Assembly: GCF_000308675.1 (NCBI RefSeq)
Contig: NZ_BAGE01000046.1
Span: 62,001 to 126,000, forward strand
Source of the DNA: Nocardia paucivorans NBRC 100373
GTDB taxonomy: Bacteria; Actinomycetota; Actinomycetes; Mycobacteriales; Mycobacteriaceae
DNA: 64,000 nt
Direction of reading: 5' to 3'
A program made the translations under genes and the position numbers. Positions 18,552 through 26,926 of this stretch are shown piece after piece; the first letter of the stretch is position 1; each line of letters begins with the position of its first letter. The notes under the pieces were generated by a model, which ran no database searches, was not told the DNA's origin, and saw only the letters and a list, made by a program, of their open reading frames with translations.

Positions 18552-19432
18552 CGAATTCCCTTCCCGACGCGGTTGCCCGCCTCGTCGTAGACGTAGAAAC
18601 CACGGCCGGTCTTGCGGCCGAGGTTGCCCTGCTCCACAAGGGCGGTGACCGTCGCCGACGGTTTATCGGCCGGATCGCCGGTTTCGGCGAATCGGGCGAG
18701 TTTGGTGTAGTAGCCGATATCGATGCCGGTGAGATCCATCAGCTCGAACGGTCCCATCGGATACCCCAGCGCGGTGCGGGCCGCGGTATCGATCGCCTCG
18801 ATATCGGCATAACCGCCCTCGTAGAGACGGATCGCCTCGTCGCGCACCGCGTTGAGAAGCCGATTGGCGACGAATCCCGGGATCTCCTTGTCCAGGACTA
18901 TGGCGATCTTGCCGATCCGGTCGACGAACTCGAGCGCCGCCTCGACCGTCCGCGGGCTCGTCTGCGGGCCGCGCACCACCTCCACCGCCTTCATCACCAG
19001 CGCCGGATTGAAGAAGTGCAGGTTGAGGAAGCGATCGGGCCGGTTGGTGGCCGAAGCCATCGCCGATGGCACGAAACCGGAGGAGTTGCTGGCCAGGATG
19101 GTGGAGGCCGGGCACAGTGCGTCCAGTTCGGCGAACAACGCCCGCTTGACCTCGAGCCGCTCCACCACCGCCTCCACCACCAGATCGACCTCGGCCGTCG
19201 GTTCGGCGACGGGGGTGAGCCGCGCGAAGGCGTCGGCCACCTCGTCTGCAGCACGCCGCCCCTTGGCGACCTGGGCGTCCATTCGCTCCCCCAGGTGGGC
19301 CAGCGCCCGGCCCGGTGCGTCCGGGTCGAGGTCGTACAGCGTGACGTCGCAGCCGGCCAGGGCGGCAACCATCGCGATCTGCGACCCCATCGCCCCCGCG
19401 CCGGCGACGAGCACTTTCTCGATACGACTCAC
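18548..19432 (-). CDS. 3-hydroxyacyl-CoA dehydrogenase
   Basis: 294 aa, single-domain FadB2/Hbd type. Rossmann NAD site VLVAGAGAMGSQIAMVAA at the N-terminus, LASNSSGFVPSAMA, catalytic His in NLHFFNPALVMKAVEVV, and C-terminal GYPMGPFELMDLTGIDIGYY. GTG 19432 is chosen: GGAGG lies 7 bases upstream and it overlaps the upstream stop as GTGA; an in-frame ATG at 19444 is less well placed. Oxidises 3-hydroxyacyl-CoA to 3-oxoacyl-CoA, here most likely 3-hydroxypimeloyl-CoA. Confidence 0.92.
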   Translation of the reverse strand: MSRIEKVLVAGAGAMGSQIAMVAALAGCDVTLYDLDPDAPGRALAHLGERMDAQVAKGRRAADEVADAFARLTPVAEPTAEVDLVVEAVVERLEVKRALFAELDALCPASTILASNSSGFVPSAMASATNRPDRFLNLHFFNPALVMKAVEVVRGPQTSPRTVEAALEFVDRIGKIAIVLDKEIPGFVANRLLNAVRDEAIRLYEGGYADIEAIDTAARTALGYPMGPFELMDLTGIDIGYYTKLARFAETGDPADKPSATVTALVEQGNLGRKTGRGFYVYDEAGNRVGKGIR

Positions 19433-20220
19433 CGTGCCCTCCAATCGGGCGATCGTTTGGCCAGGAACGCCTCGGCGCCCTCGCGTTTGTCCTCCGTGGT
19501 GTAGAGCAACGCCTGGGCCAGGCGTTCGATCACCAGACCCGTGTGCCGGTCGGCGTCCATCCCCGAGCGCACGACCAGTTTCGCCAGTCGAACCGCCAGC
19601 GGTCCCTTGGCCAGGATGGTGCCGGCGATCTCCCGGGCCTTGGGCACCAGCTCCTCCGCCGGTACGACATGGCTCACCAGACCGAAGCCGTGCGCCTCCT
19701 CGGCGGTGACCATCCGACCGGTGAGGATGAGTTCGACCGCCCGTCCGACGCCGATGAGCCGCGCCAATCGTTGGGTGCCGCCGGCCCCGGGGAGCACCGA
19801 CAGATTCGTCTCGGGCAACCCGAACCGCGCCGACTCCGCGGCGATGCGGATATCACAGGCCATGGCGAGTTCGCATCCACCACCGAGCGCATAGCCGTTG
19901 ACGGCGGCGATGGTCGGTTTCTCGAACGCCTCCACCTCGTCGTAGAGCCGCTGCATGGTCGAGGCCAGACCGGTGTGCAGGTCGTAGTCCTTCAGTTGAC
20001 CGATATCGGCGCCGGCGGCGAAGGCCTTCTCTCCCGCCCCGGTCACCACCACGACCCCGACGGAATCGTCGACGCGCAGCGCGGCGAGGGCATCGCGCAG
20101 GTCGGCCTGAACCTGCGCGTTGATCGCATTGCGGACCTCGGGGCGGTTGAGCGTCACGACCGCCACCCGATCCGTCACATCGACCAGCAGCGTCTCGTAC
20201 CTGCCGGTGTATTCACTCAT
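19429..20220 (-). CDS. Enoyl-CoA hydratase (BadK-like or beta-oxidation hydratase)
   Basis: 263 aa crotonase-fold protein. Oxyanion-hole segments FAAGADIGQL and GYALGGGCELAMACD, and both hydratase glutamates (GGGCEL and LPETNLSVLPGAGGTQRL) are present, so hydration of a trans-2-enoyl-CoA is expected. The ATG overlaps the thiolase stop. It is the only classical hydratase in the operon, so it may serve both cyclohex-1-ene-carboxyl-CoA (as BadK does in Rhodopseudomonas) and 2,3-dehydropimeloyl-CoA. That double role is inference. Confidence 0.9.
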   Translation of the reverse strand: MSEYTGRYETLLVDVTDRVAVVTLNRPEVRNAINAQVQADLRDALAALRVDDSVGVVVVTGAGEKAFAAGADIGQLKDYDLHTGLASTMQRLYDEVEAFEKPTIAAVNGYALGGGCELAMACDIRIAAESARFGLPETNLSVLPGAGGTQRLARLIGVGRAVELILTGRMVTAEEAHGFGLVSHVVPAEELVPKAREIAGTILAKGPLAVRLAKLVVRSGMDADRHTGLVIERLAQALLYTTEDKREGAEAFLAKRSPDWRAR

Positions 20221-21416
20221 GGCGCCTCCAAAAGAACCGAGATCCCCTGACCGACACCGATGCACATCGTCACCACGGCCCGGTCCGCACCGCGCGACGA
20301 CAGTTCCATCGCCGCGGTGAGTGCCAGCCGGGCACCGCTCGCGCCGAGCGGGTGACCGAGGGCGATCGCGCCGCCGTTGGGGTTGACATGCTCCGCGTCA
20401 TCGGACAGACCGAGTTCCCGGGTGACCGCCAGCGCCTGTGCGGCGAAGGCCTCGTTGAGCTCGATCAGGTCGATATCACCGATGGTGAGTCCGAATCGGG
20501 ACAGAAGTTTTCGGGTGGCGGGCACCGGCCCGATCCCCATGACGCGGGGCTCGACACCGGCGACCGCGGCCCCACCGACCCGAGCCAGGGGTTGTAGACC
20601 GTAGCGTTCGACCGCTGCCGCCGAAGCGAGTAGGACGACTCCGGCGCCGTCGTTGACGCCCGAGGAGTTTCCGGCGGTGATACTGCCGCCGGGCACGATC
20701 GGTTTCAACGCCGCCAGCGCCGCGAGGCTCGTGGTGCGAGGATGCTCGTCCCGCTCGACTACGGCCACATCACCACCGCGCCGCGGCACGGACACCGGCA
20801 CGATCTCGCGAGCCAGGCGGCCGGAGTCGATCGCGGCCGCGGCCCGCTCCTGCGAGCGCAGGGCGAACGCGTCCTGATCCGCGCGGTCGATACCGCGCTC
20901 GGCGGCCAGGTTCTGCGCCGTCTCCGGCATGGCGTCGGTGCCGTGGACCGCGGCGAGCCGGGGATTGACGAAACGCCAACCGATGGTGGTGTCGTGAATC
21001 TCGGTCGTCCGCGACCACGCGGCGGATGCCTTGGGCAGTACGAACGGCGCGCGGGTCATCGACTCCACCCCACCGGCGAGCACGAGGTCGGCCTCCCCGG
21101 CCCGGATCATTCGGGCCCCCTGGGCGAGGGCGTCGAGCCCCGAACCGCACAGCCGGTTGACAGTGCCGCCGGGAACATCGACGGGCAGGCCGGCCAGGAG
21201 CACGGCCATCCGAGCGATATTGCGGTTGTCCTCGCCCGCCTGATTGGCGCATCCGAACAGGACGTCGTCGAGGGCGGCCCAATCGATGCCCGGGTGCCGC
21301 TCGACCATCGTCCGAATGGTGTGCGCCGCCAGATCATCGGGCCGGACGGCGGCCAGGGCGCCGCCGTAGCGTCCGAAAGGCGTACGCACCCCGTCGACCA
21401 GGTATGCCGTGGTCAT
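20217..21416 (-). CDS. Acetyl-CoA acyltransferase, 3-oxoadipyl-CoA thiolase type
   Basis: 399 aa. Begins TTAYLVDGVRTPFGRYGGAL and contains VNRLCGSGLDAL (nucleophilic Cys), the TTIGWRFVNPRL segment typical of PcaF/PaaJ beta-ketoadipyl-CoA thiolases, NPNGGAIALGHPLGASGAR (catalytic His) and VTMCIGVGQG (second Cys). The ATG overlaps the ligase stop (ATGA), discarding a 31-residue leader. A thiolase of the dicarboxylyl type suits cleavage of 3-oxopimeloyl-CoA to glutaryl-CoA and acetyl-CoA, which is what the operon needs. Confidence 0.92.
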   Translation of the reverse strand: MTTAYLVDGVRTPFGRYGGALAAVRPDDLAAHTIRTMVERHPGIDWAALDDVLFGCANQAGEDNRNIARMAVLLAGLPVDVPGGTVNRLCGSGLDALAQGARMIRAGEADLVLAGGVESMTRAPFVLPKASAAWSRTTEIHDTTIGWRFVNPRLAAVHGTDAMPETAQNLAAERGIDRADQDAFALRSQERAAAAIDSGRLAREIVPVSVPRRGGDVAVVERDEHPRTTSLAALAALKPIVPGGSITAGNSSGVNDGAGVVLLASAAAVERYGLQPLARVGGAAVAGVEPRVMGIGPVPATRKLLSRFGLTIGDIDLIELNEAFAAQALAVTRELGLSDDAEHVNPNGGAIALGHPLGASGARLALTAAMELSSRGADRAVVTMCIGVGQGISVLLEAP

Positions 21417-23044
21417 TCTCCGGCCACCTGTTTGCGGAGCTGGAACTTCTGGATCTTCCCGCTCGGTGTCTTCGGCAGCTCGTCGAGCACCACCAGCCGT
21501 TCGGGCCAATACTGTTTGGCGACCCCTTTGTCCTGGAGAAAGGCCTGCATCTGCTCAAGCGTCAACGTCGCGACGCCGGGAACGAGCGTGACGCACGCGC
21601 AGGCCCGCTCCTGCAATCGTGGATCGGGGACCGCCACCACGGCGACGGACTCGATATCGGGGTGCTCGTAGAGCGCGTTCTCCACATAGGCGACCGGAAT
21701 GTTCTCCCCACCCCGGATGATGACGTCCTTGAGGCGACCCGAAATGCTCAGATAGCCCTCGGCATCGATCCGGGCGAGATCACCGGTGTCGAACCATTCG
21801 CCGCCGCCGTCGTCGCTCGGGCGCATCTGTTCCCGGGCCAACTCCAACCGTTCGGCGTATCCGACGAACAGGAAGGGACCGCGCACCTGGAGCACCCCTT
21901 CCGCACCGCGCGGCCGTTCGACACCGGTCACCGGGTCGACCACGCGGATCTGCATACCGGGCCACGGATAACCGTCGGTGTCGATGATCTTGTCCTCGGG
22001 ATCACCGGGGATACCGATGGTCACCAGACCTTCCTCGGTCTGTCCCCAACCGCCGACGACCACCAGGTTCGGCAGTTTCGCCTTGGCCTCCCGCACCATC
22101 GCGCGCGGGATCGGCGCACCCATACAGCAGAACCGCACCAGCGAGTCGGTGTCGTGCTCGGCGAGATTGTCGGCGGTGAGCAGATCGTGCAGGAACGGTG
22201 TGGCGGCCGAGGTGTAGGTGATGCGATGCCGTTCGACGAGTTCGACGAAAACCTTCGCATCCCACACGTCCTGGAGCACGCAGGTGGCGCCGTTGTGCAC
22301 ATTGAGCCGCGCGCCGTACAGGAAACCGGTGAGATGGGCCAGTGTCGAGGCCATGTGCAGCACGCTGTCGGGGGTGATGCCGAGCCGCTCCGGGAGTGGA
22401 TCGTTGGCGGCGACCAGCGTGTTGTGGGTGTGCATGACGCCCTTGGGCTCCCCGGTGGTGCCGGAGGTGAAGATGAGCAGCGTCACGTCGTTGGGGTCGG
22501 GCCGCAGCGCGGCGAGCCTGGCCGCCTCCTCCGCGGTGGGCGGTGGCGTCGAGGCCAGCTCGTCCCAGAACGGTTCTCCGACGACAGCCATCTGCGGGGT
22601 GAAATCCCAATCGGCCCCCGCCCGGGCGAACATGGCCGGGTAGTCGAACCCACGGAACTGCTTCGGCACCACGATCAGAGCCGGTTTCGCCAACCCGACC
22701 ATGAACCCGATCTCCCGCTCACGGTAGATCGGGATGAGCGGGTTGCTGATGGCGCCGATCCGGGTCGCGGCGTAATGGACGACGATCCATTCGATGCAGT
22801 TGGGCAACTGAAAACTGACCACGTCCCCGGGTTCGACACCGCGGGCGAGCAACCCGAGCGCGACCCGGTCGACCTCCTGCGCGAGTTGGCCGTAGGTGAT
22901 CTGTCGGCGAGCGTCGACGAAGGCGATCTTGTCGGGACGGGCGGCGGCCTGCTCGTCCAGGAAGTCGGTGATGATCTTGTCTCGCCAGTAACCGCCGGCG
23001 GTCTCCCGGGCGATCCGCTCGGGGGTGAGGAGTGTTTCGAACAT
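21413..23044 (-). CDS. Acyl-CoA synthetase, cyclohexanecarboxylate-CoA ligase (AliA-like)
   Basis: 543 aa ANL-superfamily ligase: P-loop LLIFTSGTTGEPKGVMHTH (near 185), GGWGQTEEGL, WFDTGDLARID, SGRLKDVIIRGGENI and the catalytic Lys in PKTPSGKIQKF. Activates a carboxylic acid through an acyl-AMP to its CoA thioester. The N-terminal style and the operon partners (AliB-, BadH- and BadI-like) suggest AliA-type cyclohexanecarboxylate ligase; sequence alone cannot exclude another cyclic or medium-chain acid. It lies 12 bases after the SDR gene. Confidence 0.88.
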   Translation of the reverse strand: MFETLLTPERIARETAGGYWRDKIITDFLDEQAAARPDKIAFVDARRQITYGQLAQEVDRVALGLLARGVEPGDVVSFQLPNCIEWIVVHYAATRIGAISNPLIPIYREREIGFMVGLAKPALIVVPKQFRGFDYPAMFARAGADWDFTPQMAVVGEPFWDELASTPPPTAEEAARLAALRPDPNDVTLLIFTSGTTGEPKGVMHTHNTLVAANDPLPERLGITPDSVLHMASTLAHLTGFLYGARLNVHNGATCVLQDVWDAKVFVELVERHRITYTSAATPFLHDLLTADNLAEHDTDSLVRFCCMGAPIPRAMVREAKAKLPNLVVVGGWGQTEEGLVTIGIPGDPEDKIIDTDGYPWPGMQIRVVDPVTGVERPRGAEGVLQVRGPFLFVGYAERLELAREQMRPSDDGGGEWFDTGDLARIDAEGYLSISGRLKDVIIRGGENIPVAYVENALYEHPDIESVAVVAVPDPRLQERACACVTLVPGVATLTLEQMQAFLQDKGVAKQYWPERLVVLDELPKTPSGKIQKFQLRKQVAGE

Positions 23045-23056
23045 ATCGACCTCGAC

Positions 23057-23797
23057 TCAGTTCATCGTGAGACCGCCGCTGACGCTGACGGTTTGGCCGG
23101 TGATGAACGCCGCCTCGTCGGAGGCGAGGAAGGCGACCACATTGGCGAGATCCTCGGGTTGGCCGAGGCGCTTCATCGGGATGGCCTTGCGCAGGGCCTC
23201 GCGCAGGTTTTCCCCACCCATCGAGGCGAACAGCGCGGTATCGGTCGGTCCCGGGCAGACACAGTTGACATTCACCTTGGCCCGCGCCATTTCCCGGGCC
23301 ATCGCCTTGGTGAAGGCGATCACGCCACCCTTGGCGGCCGAGTACACCGCCTCGCCCGACGAACCGACCCGACCGGCGTCGGAGCCGAGGTTGACGACCT
23401 TGCCGTACCCCTGCTCGACCATGATCGGCAGCACCTTCTTGGAGGTGTTGAGAACGCCGTACAGATTGATCCGGATGATCCGATCCCAGGTCGCGGGCTC
23501 GGATTCCACGAAGGGTTCGGCCTTGTCCCAACCCGCGTTGTTGACCAGGATGTCCACCCGGCCGAATTCCGCCACGACCCGGTCGACCATGGCGTCGACC
23601 GATGCCCGGTCGGTGACATCGGTGCGGATACCGAGCGAGCCGTTACCGATTCGGGCGGCGGTCTGCGCGGCGGTTTCCTCGTTGATATCGGTGACGGCGA
23701 CCGTCGCCCCCTCGGCCGCGAGTTTGGTGGCGATCGCGGCGCCGATCCCCTGACCGCCTCCGGTGACGATCGCAATCTTGTTGTCGAGTTTTCCCAT
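23057..23797 (-). CDS. SDR, 2-hydroxycyclohexanecarboxyl-CoA dehydrogenase (BadH-like)
   Basis: 246 aa classical short-chain dehydrogenase: NAD site TGGGQGIGAA, NNAGWD, catalytic Ser-Tyr-Lys in NLGSDAGRVGSSGEAVYSAAKGG (split: Ser near 140, YSAAK near 155) and CPGPTDTALFASMGG. The stretches NNAGWDKAEPF, RVGSSGEAVY, VCPGPTDTAL and the terminal VSGGLTMN agree closely with remembered BadH of Rhodopseudomonas palustris, which oxidises 2-hydroxycyclohexanecarboxyl-CoA to the 2-keto form. A 48-base gap separates it from the AliB-like gene. Confidence 0.9.
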   Translation of the reverse strand: MGKLDNKIAIVTGGGQGIGAAIATKLAAEGATVAVTDINEETAAQTAARIGNGSLGIRTDVTDRASVDAMVDRVVAEFGRVDILVNNAGWDKAEPFVESEPATWDRIIRINLYGVLNTSKKVLPIMVEQGYGKVVNLGSDAGRVGSSGEAVYSAAKGGVIAFTKAMAREMARAKVNVNCVCPGPTDTALFASMGGENLREALRKAIPMKRLGQPEDLANVVAFLASDEAAFITGQTVSVSGGLTMN

Positions 23798-23845
23798 GGT
23801 GATTCCCTAAATGTGTTGAGGTCCGGGGTTGCCGTTTCCGGATGC

Positions 23846-24991
23846 TCAGGGCGCGTAGGCGCGACCGAGCAGGGTGCGGGAGATGACGAGTTTGGAGACC
23901 TGCGCCGTGCCGTCACCGATTTCCAAACCGATGACGTCGCGGAGACGTTGCCCCACCTTGTGTTCGGTGGAGTAGCCGATATGACCGAGGGTGAGCAGGG
24001 ACTGGTGGATGACCTCGGTCGCGAGTTTGGGCGCCCAGAATTTCGCCATCGCGGCCTGAGCGCTGTGTTCGAGGCCGTTGTCCTTGCGCCAGAGCGCCTC
24101 GTAGCAGACGTGCCGGGCGCCGGTGATGTAGGTGGCGCATTCCGACAGTGGGAAGGCGACCCCCTGGAAGGTGCCGATGGGTTTGCCGAAGGCGACCCGG
24201 TCGCGTGACCATTGCAGCGCCTCGTCGAGCGACTGTTGCGCGGCGCCCAGACAGAGCAGACCGATGATGGCGCGGGAGTAGTCGAATCCCTGCATCACCG
24301 AGACGAATCCGCCGCCCTCCTCGCCGATCAATTGTTCCCGGGTGACCCGGACATCGTCGAAGTGAACCGAGGCTCGTCCGATGGCTCGACTGCCGAGATC
24401 GTCGAAGGGCGAGCGGGTGATCCCGGGGGCGGACAGGTCCACCCAGAAAGCGCTCACCCCGCGTGCTCCGTCACCACCGGTGCGCGCCAGGACGACGGCC
24501 CGGTCGGCGGCCATACCGAGGGTGATCGAGGTCTTCTCGCCGTTCAGTCGCCATCCGTCTCCATCGGGTGTCGCGGCGAGCGCGAGATGGGCCGCGTCGG
24601 TTCCGGCGCCCGGTTCGGTGATCATGATGCACGGCACGTGCCGGCCCGAAGCGATATCGGGCAACCAGGCCCGCTTCTGTTCCTCGGTGCAGTTGCGCAC
24701 CAGGATGTCGCTGATCAACGCGGTGTTGATAATGAGATATCCCGCGTTGAAATCGGCCCGGCCGACCTCCTCGGCCGCAATACCCGCGACCACCGCGGTG
24801 GCGTCCTGGCCGCCGTATTCCTCCGGGATGCGCAACCCGGTCAGACCCATCCGGGCCATATCCAGCGCCTGTTGCCGACGGAAGGTCGCCGCCTTGTCGT
24901 CCGCTTGGTAGTGCGGCGCCAGGACCTTCTCGGCCCACCGTCGCACCTCGACCTGAAAGTTCGCTTCGTCCTCGTCGAACCCGTAATGCAT
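23846..24991 (-). CDS. Acyl-CoA dehydrogenase, cyclohexanecarboxyl-CoA type (AliB-like)
   Basis: 381 aa from ATG 24991 (MHYGFDEDEANF). ACAD landmarks: IPEEYGGQDATAV, MITEPGAGTDAAHL, NGEKTSITLGMAADRAVVLA, RVAFGKPIGTFQGVAFPL. At the usual catalytic position the motif is IGDGTAQVSKLVISR instead of YEGT, so Asp replaces the base Glu. Expected to form cyclohex-1-ene-carboxyl-CoA from cyclohexanecarboxyl-CoA. It is the second gene of the operon, 31 bases after the BadI-like gene. The AliB assignment rests on context and general resemblance. Confidence 0.87.
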   Translation of the reverse strand: MHYGFDEDEANFQVEVRRWAEKVLAPHYQADDKAATFRRQQALDMARMGLTGLRIPEEYGGQDATAVVAGIAAEEVGRADFNAGYLIINTALISDILVRNCTEEQKRAWLPDIASGRHVPCIMITEPGAGTDAAHLALAATPDGDGWRLNGEKTSITLGMAADRAVVLARTGGDGARGVSAFWVDLSAPGITRSPFDDLGSRAIGRASVHFDDVRVTREQLIGEEGGGFVSVMQGFDYSRAIIGLLCLGAAQQSLDEALQWSRDRVAFGKPIGTFQGVAFPLSECATYITGARHVCYEALWRKDNGLEHSAQAAMAKFWAPKLATEVIHQSLLTLGHIGYSTEHKVGQRLRDVIGLEIGDGTAQVSKLVISRTLLGRAYAP

Positions 24992-25022
24992 ACTCGCGCC
25001 TCGCTGTCGGTGTGGATTCGAC

Positions 25023-25820
25023 TCAGTGCCAGTTGACGTAGGCGGAGAAGTCGGCGGGCCGTTTCTCGGCGAAGGCCTTCGCGCCTTCCATGCCCTCGGG
25101 GGAAACACCGAACATGTCCAGCGCCGTCATGGCCATATTGCTGAATCCGGCCTGGTGGTCGGTATCTGCGTTGAACGACTGCTTGAGGAAGCGGATCGCG
25201 GTGGGGCTGAGCACGGCGACCTCCTCGACCCACGCCTTGGCCTCGTCGAGCAGCCGGTCGGCGGGAACAACCTTGTTGACCAGACCCATTTCCAGGGCCT
25301 CCTGGGCGTTGTAGAGCCGGCACCAGAACCACATCTCGCGGGCCTTCTTCTCCCCCACCACGCGGGCGAGGTAGGCCGAGCCGAAACCGGCGTCGAACGA
25401 ACCGACCCGCGGTCCGGCCTGTCCGAAACGCGCGGTTTCGCTGGCAATGGAGACATCGGCGAGCACCTGGAGCACATGCCCCCCGCCGACCGCGACGCCA
25501 TTGACCGCGGCGATAACCGGTTTGGGCAGGTCGCGCATGATCTTGTGCAGATCGCCGATCCGGAAGCGGTTGAACTCGGAAGGTCCGTAGTCGCCGGTCT
25601 CGGCGCGTTGTTTGACATCACCGCCGGTGCAGAACGCCTTCTCTCCCGCGCCGGTGAGCACCACCGCCCGCACCGCGTTGTCCGACCACGCGGACTGGAA
25701 CGCGGTGATCAGTTCGTCGACCGTCTGCGCGCGAAAGGCGTTGTGGCGGTGGGGGCGGTTGATCGTGATGATTCCGGCGGCGCCGTCGACCTCGTAGGTG
25801 ATGTCCTCGAACTGGCTCAT
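25023..25820 (-). CDS. 2-ketocyclohexanecarboxyl-CoA hydrolase (BadI-like)
   Basis: 265 aa crotonase-superfamily protein, first gene of the operon; GGAGG 5 to 9 bases before ATG 25820. It carries FCTGGDVKQR, VGGGHVLQVLADVSIAS and the MenB/BadI signature GPRVGSFDAGFGSAYLARVV followed by GEKKAREMW, all close to remembered BadI (GPKMGSVDPGYGTAFLARVV). BadI opens the ring of 2-ketocyclohexanecarboxyl-CoA with water, giving pimeloyl-CoA. MenB (dihydroxynaphthoyl-CoA synthase) is the nearest alternative but has no supporting menaquinone context. Transcription should start in the operator-rich gap upstream. Confidence 0.88.
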   Translation of the reverse strand: MSQFEDITYEVDGAAGIITINRPHRHNAFRAQTVDELITAFQSAWSDNAVRAVVLTGAGEKAFCTGGDVKQRAETGDYGPSEFNRFRIGDLHKIMRDLPKPVIAAVNGVAVGGGHVLQVLADVSIASETARFGQAGPRVGSFDAGFGSAYLARVVGEKKAREMWFWCRLYNAQEALEMGLVNKVVPADRLLDEAKAWVEEVAVLSPTAIRFLKQSFNADTDHQAGFSNMAMTALDMFGVSPEGMEGAKAFAEKRPADFSAYVNWH

Positions 25821-25837
25821 ACCTGCCTCCATGGAAA

Positions 25838-25851
25838 TGAATATTGATTCA
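25838..25851. promoter_or_regulatory. Operator-like palindrome 1 of TetR/operon intergenic region
   Basis: TGAATATTGATTCA: 5-base arms TGAAT/ATTCA around a 4-base centre, 18 bases before the BadI-like start. Its centre is 21 bp from that of palindrome 2, two helical turns. Shape and position suggest a TetR-family repressor site. Confidence 0.7.
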
Positions 25852-25858
25852 TTGACAG

Positions 25859-25872
25859 TGAACTTATATTCA
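25859..25872. promoter_or_regulatory. Operator-like palindrome 2 of TetR/operon intergenic region
   Basis: TGAACTTATATTCA: same TGAAY-N4-RTTCA layout as the neighbouring sites, with one arm mismatch. Lies in the AT-rich part of the gap where promoter elements of the minus-strand operon would be. Confidence 0.65.
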
Positions 25873-25915
25873 TTAACAAGAGTGTGTCAACGGTCTCACT
25901 CGAAATCTGCTCTAA

Positions 25916-25933
25916 AGTGAACCTACGTTCACT
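25916..25933. promoter_or_regulatory. Operator-like palindrome 3, upstream of the TetR gene
   Basis: AGTGAACCTACGTTCACT: perfect 7-base arms AGTGAAC/GTTCACT with a 4-base centre, ending a few bases before the AGGAGG ribosome site of the TetR gene. It contains the same TGAAC/GTTCA core as palindromes 1 and 2, so autoregulation of the TetR gene is likely. Confidence 0.78.
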
Positions 25934-25947
25934 CCGAAGGAGGCGAT

Positions 25948-26643
25948 ATGACCGAACGCGCCGAGCTCCTCGATCCCCACGACGCCGCGCGGCGCGCCCG
26001 CGCAGCCCAACGCTCCCGACAACTGCTCACCGCCGCCGCGCGACTGATGGAGCGCGAGGGCTCGGAAGCCGTCTCCATGCAGGCCCTGGCCGCGGAAGCG
26101 GGCGTCAGCGTGGGACTGATCTACCGCTACTTCGGCAGCAAGGACGAGGTGTTGTACGCCGTAATCCTCGACGTCCTGGACGCATTCGCCGCAGCGGTTC
26201 CGGCCGCCGTGGCCGCGGCCGGCGACGACCCGGTGCGCCGTCTGGCCGCCGCCTTCACCGCGTACTGCCATGTCATCAACGAACACCGCCACGCCGCGGT
26301 CCTGACCTACCGCGAATCCAAATCGCTCGACGAAGCCGGCCGCGAACGAATCAAACAACTGGAGATCGAAACGAGCCAACCACTGCGCCAGGCCGTACGA
26401 GACGGCGTCGACGCGGGTCTACTGACCACCTCGGACCCCGACCTGGTGGCCTACAATCTGCTACTTCTCGCCCACGCGTGGGCACTCAAACACTGGTATT
26501 TCCAACGGACGATGAGCCTGGACTCCTATATCGACGCCCAACTCGCCCTGGCGCTGCGCGCGGTCATCGTGCCCGACCACATCGACCGATACACCGATCT
26601 GCTCACCGCACCGGGCAATCACGCGGACAACATCGACTCCTGA
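25948..26643 (+). CDS. TetR/AcrR-family regulator of the ring-acid operon
   Basis: 231 aa; GAAGGAGG lies 5 to 12 bases before the ATG. The N-terminal helix-turn-helix is MQALAAEAGVSVGLIYRYFG (about 48-67) followed by SKDEVLYAVI; the helical C-terminal ligand domain ends with a typical TetR tail. It is divergent from the nine-gene acyl-CoA operon and shares with it a 127-base gap containing three like palindromes. The simplest reading is repression of both promoters, relieved by a CoA-thioester intermediate; the ligand is inference. Confidence 0.92.
   Translation: MTERAELLDPHDAARRARAAQRSRQLLTAAARLMEREGSEAVSMQALAAEAGVSVGLIYRYFGSKDEVLYAVILDVLDAFAAAVPAAVAAAGDDPVRRLAAAFTAYCHVINEHRHAAVLTYRESKSLDEAGRERIKQLEIETSQPLRQAVRDGVDAGLLTTSDPDLVAYNLLLLAHAWALKHWYFQRTMSLDSYIDAQLALALRAVIVPDHIDRYTDLLTAPGNHADNIDS
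26299..26342 (+). repeat. Copy A of a 44-bp imperfect direct repeat (inside TetR gene)
   Basis: This segment of the TetR gene (encoding VLTYRESKSLDEAGR) matches 28229-28272 at 39 of 44 positions by eye. The two copies lie on the same strand, about 1.9 kb apart, and bracket the cassette with the DUF6228-like and caspase-like genes. Confidence 0.75.
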
Positions 26644-26926
26644 AAACATGCCGGAAGCATGGACGAACCCGGCGCGATCGTCGATAGCACACAAAGGCCC
26701 ACGGGCCGTCCGAGATATGGCCGGCCTTTCCGGCCGGAAGGACACAGGGAGCAGGTGGCCGAACAAGACAGCGGCACAGTCGGTTACCGAACCTCGAGAA
26801 TATCTCGAATTCGTCGGCCGATCGGACCGTCTGCTCTCCTGCTTCCAACAGAAACGAGATGCTCACGCTCCACTGCTCCTCATACCAGGACCGGACGTAA
26901 CCGCGCCGCCGCACGGACCAGGTCAA

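Noticed and set aside
21404..24208. 934-codon plus-strand open frame opposite the ligase, SDR and AliB-like genes
   Set aside because: Spans several real genes in antisense and shows no domain.
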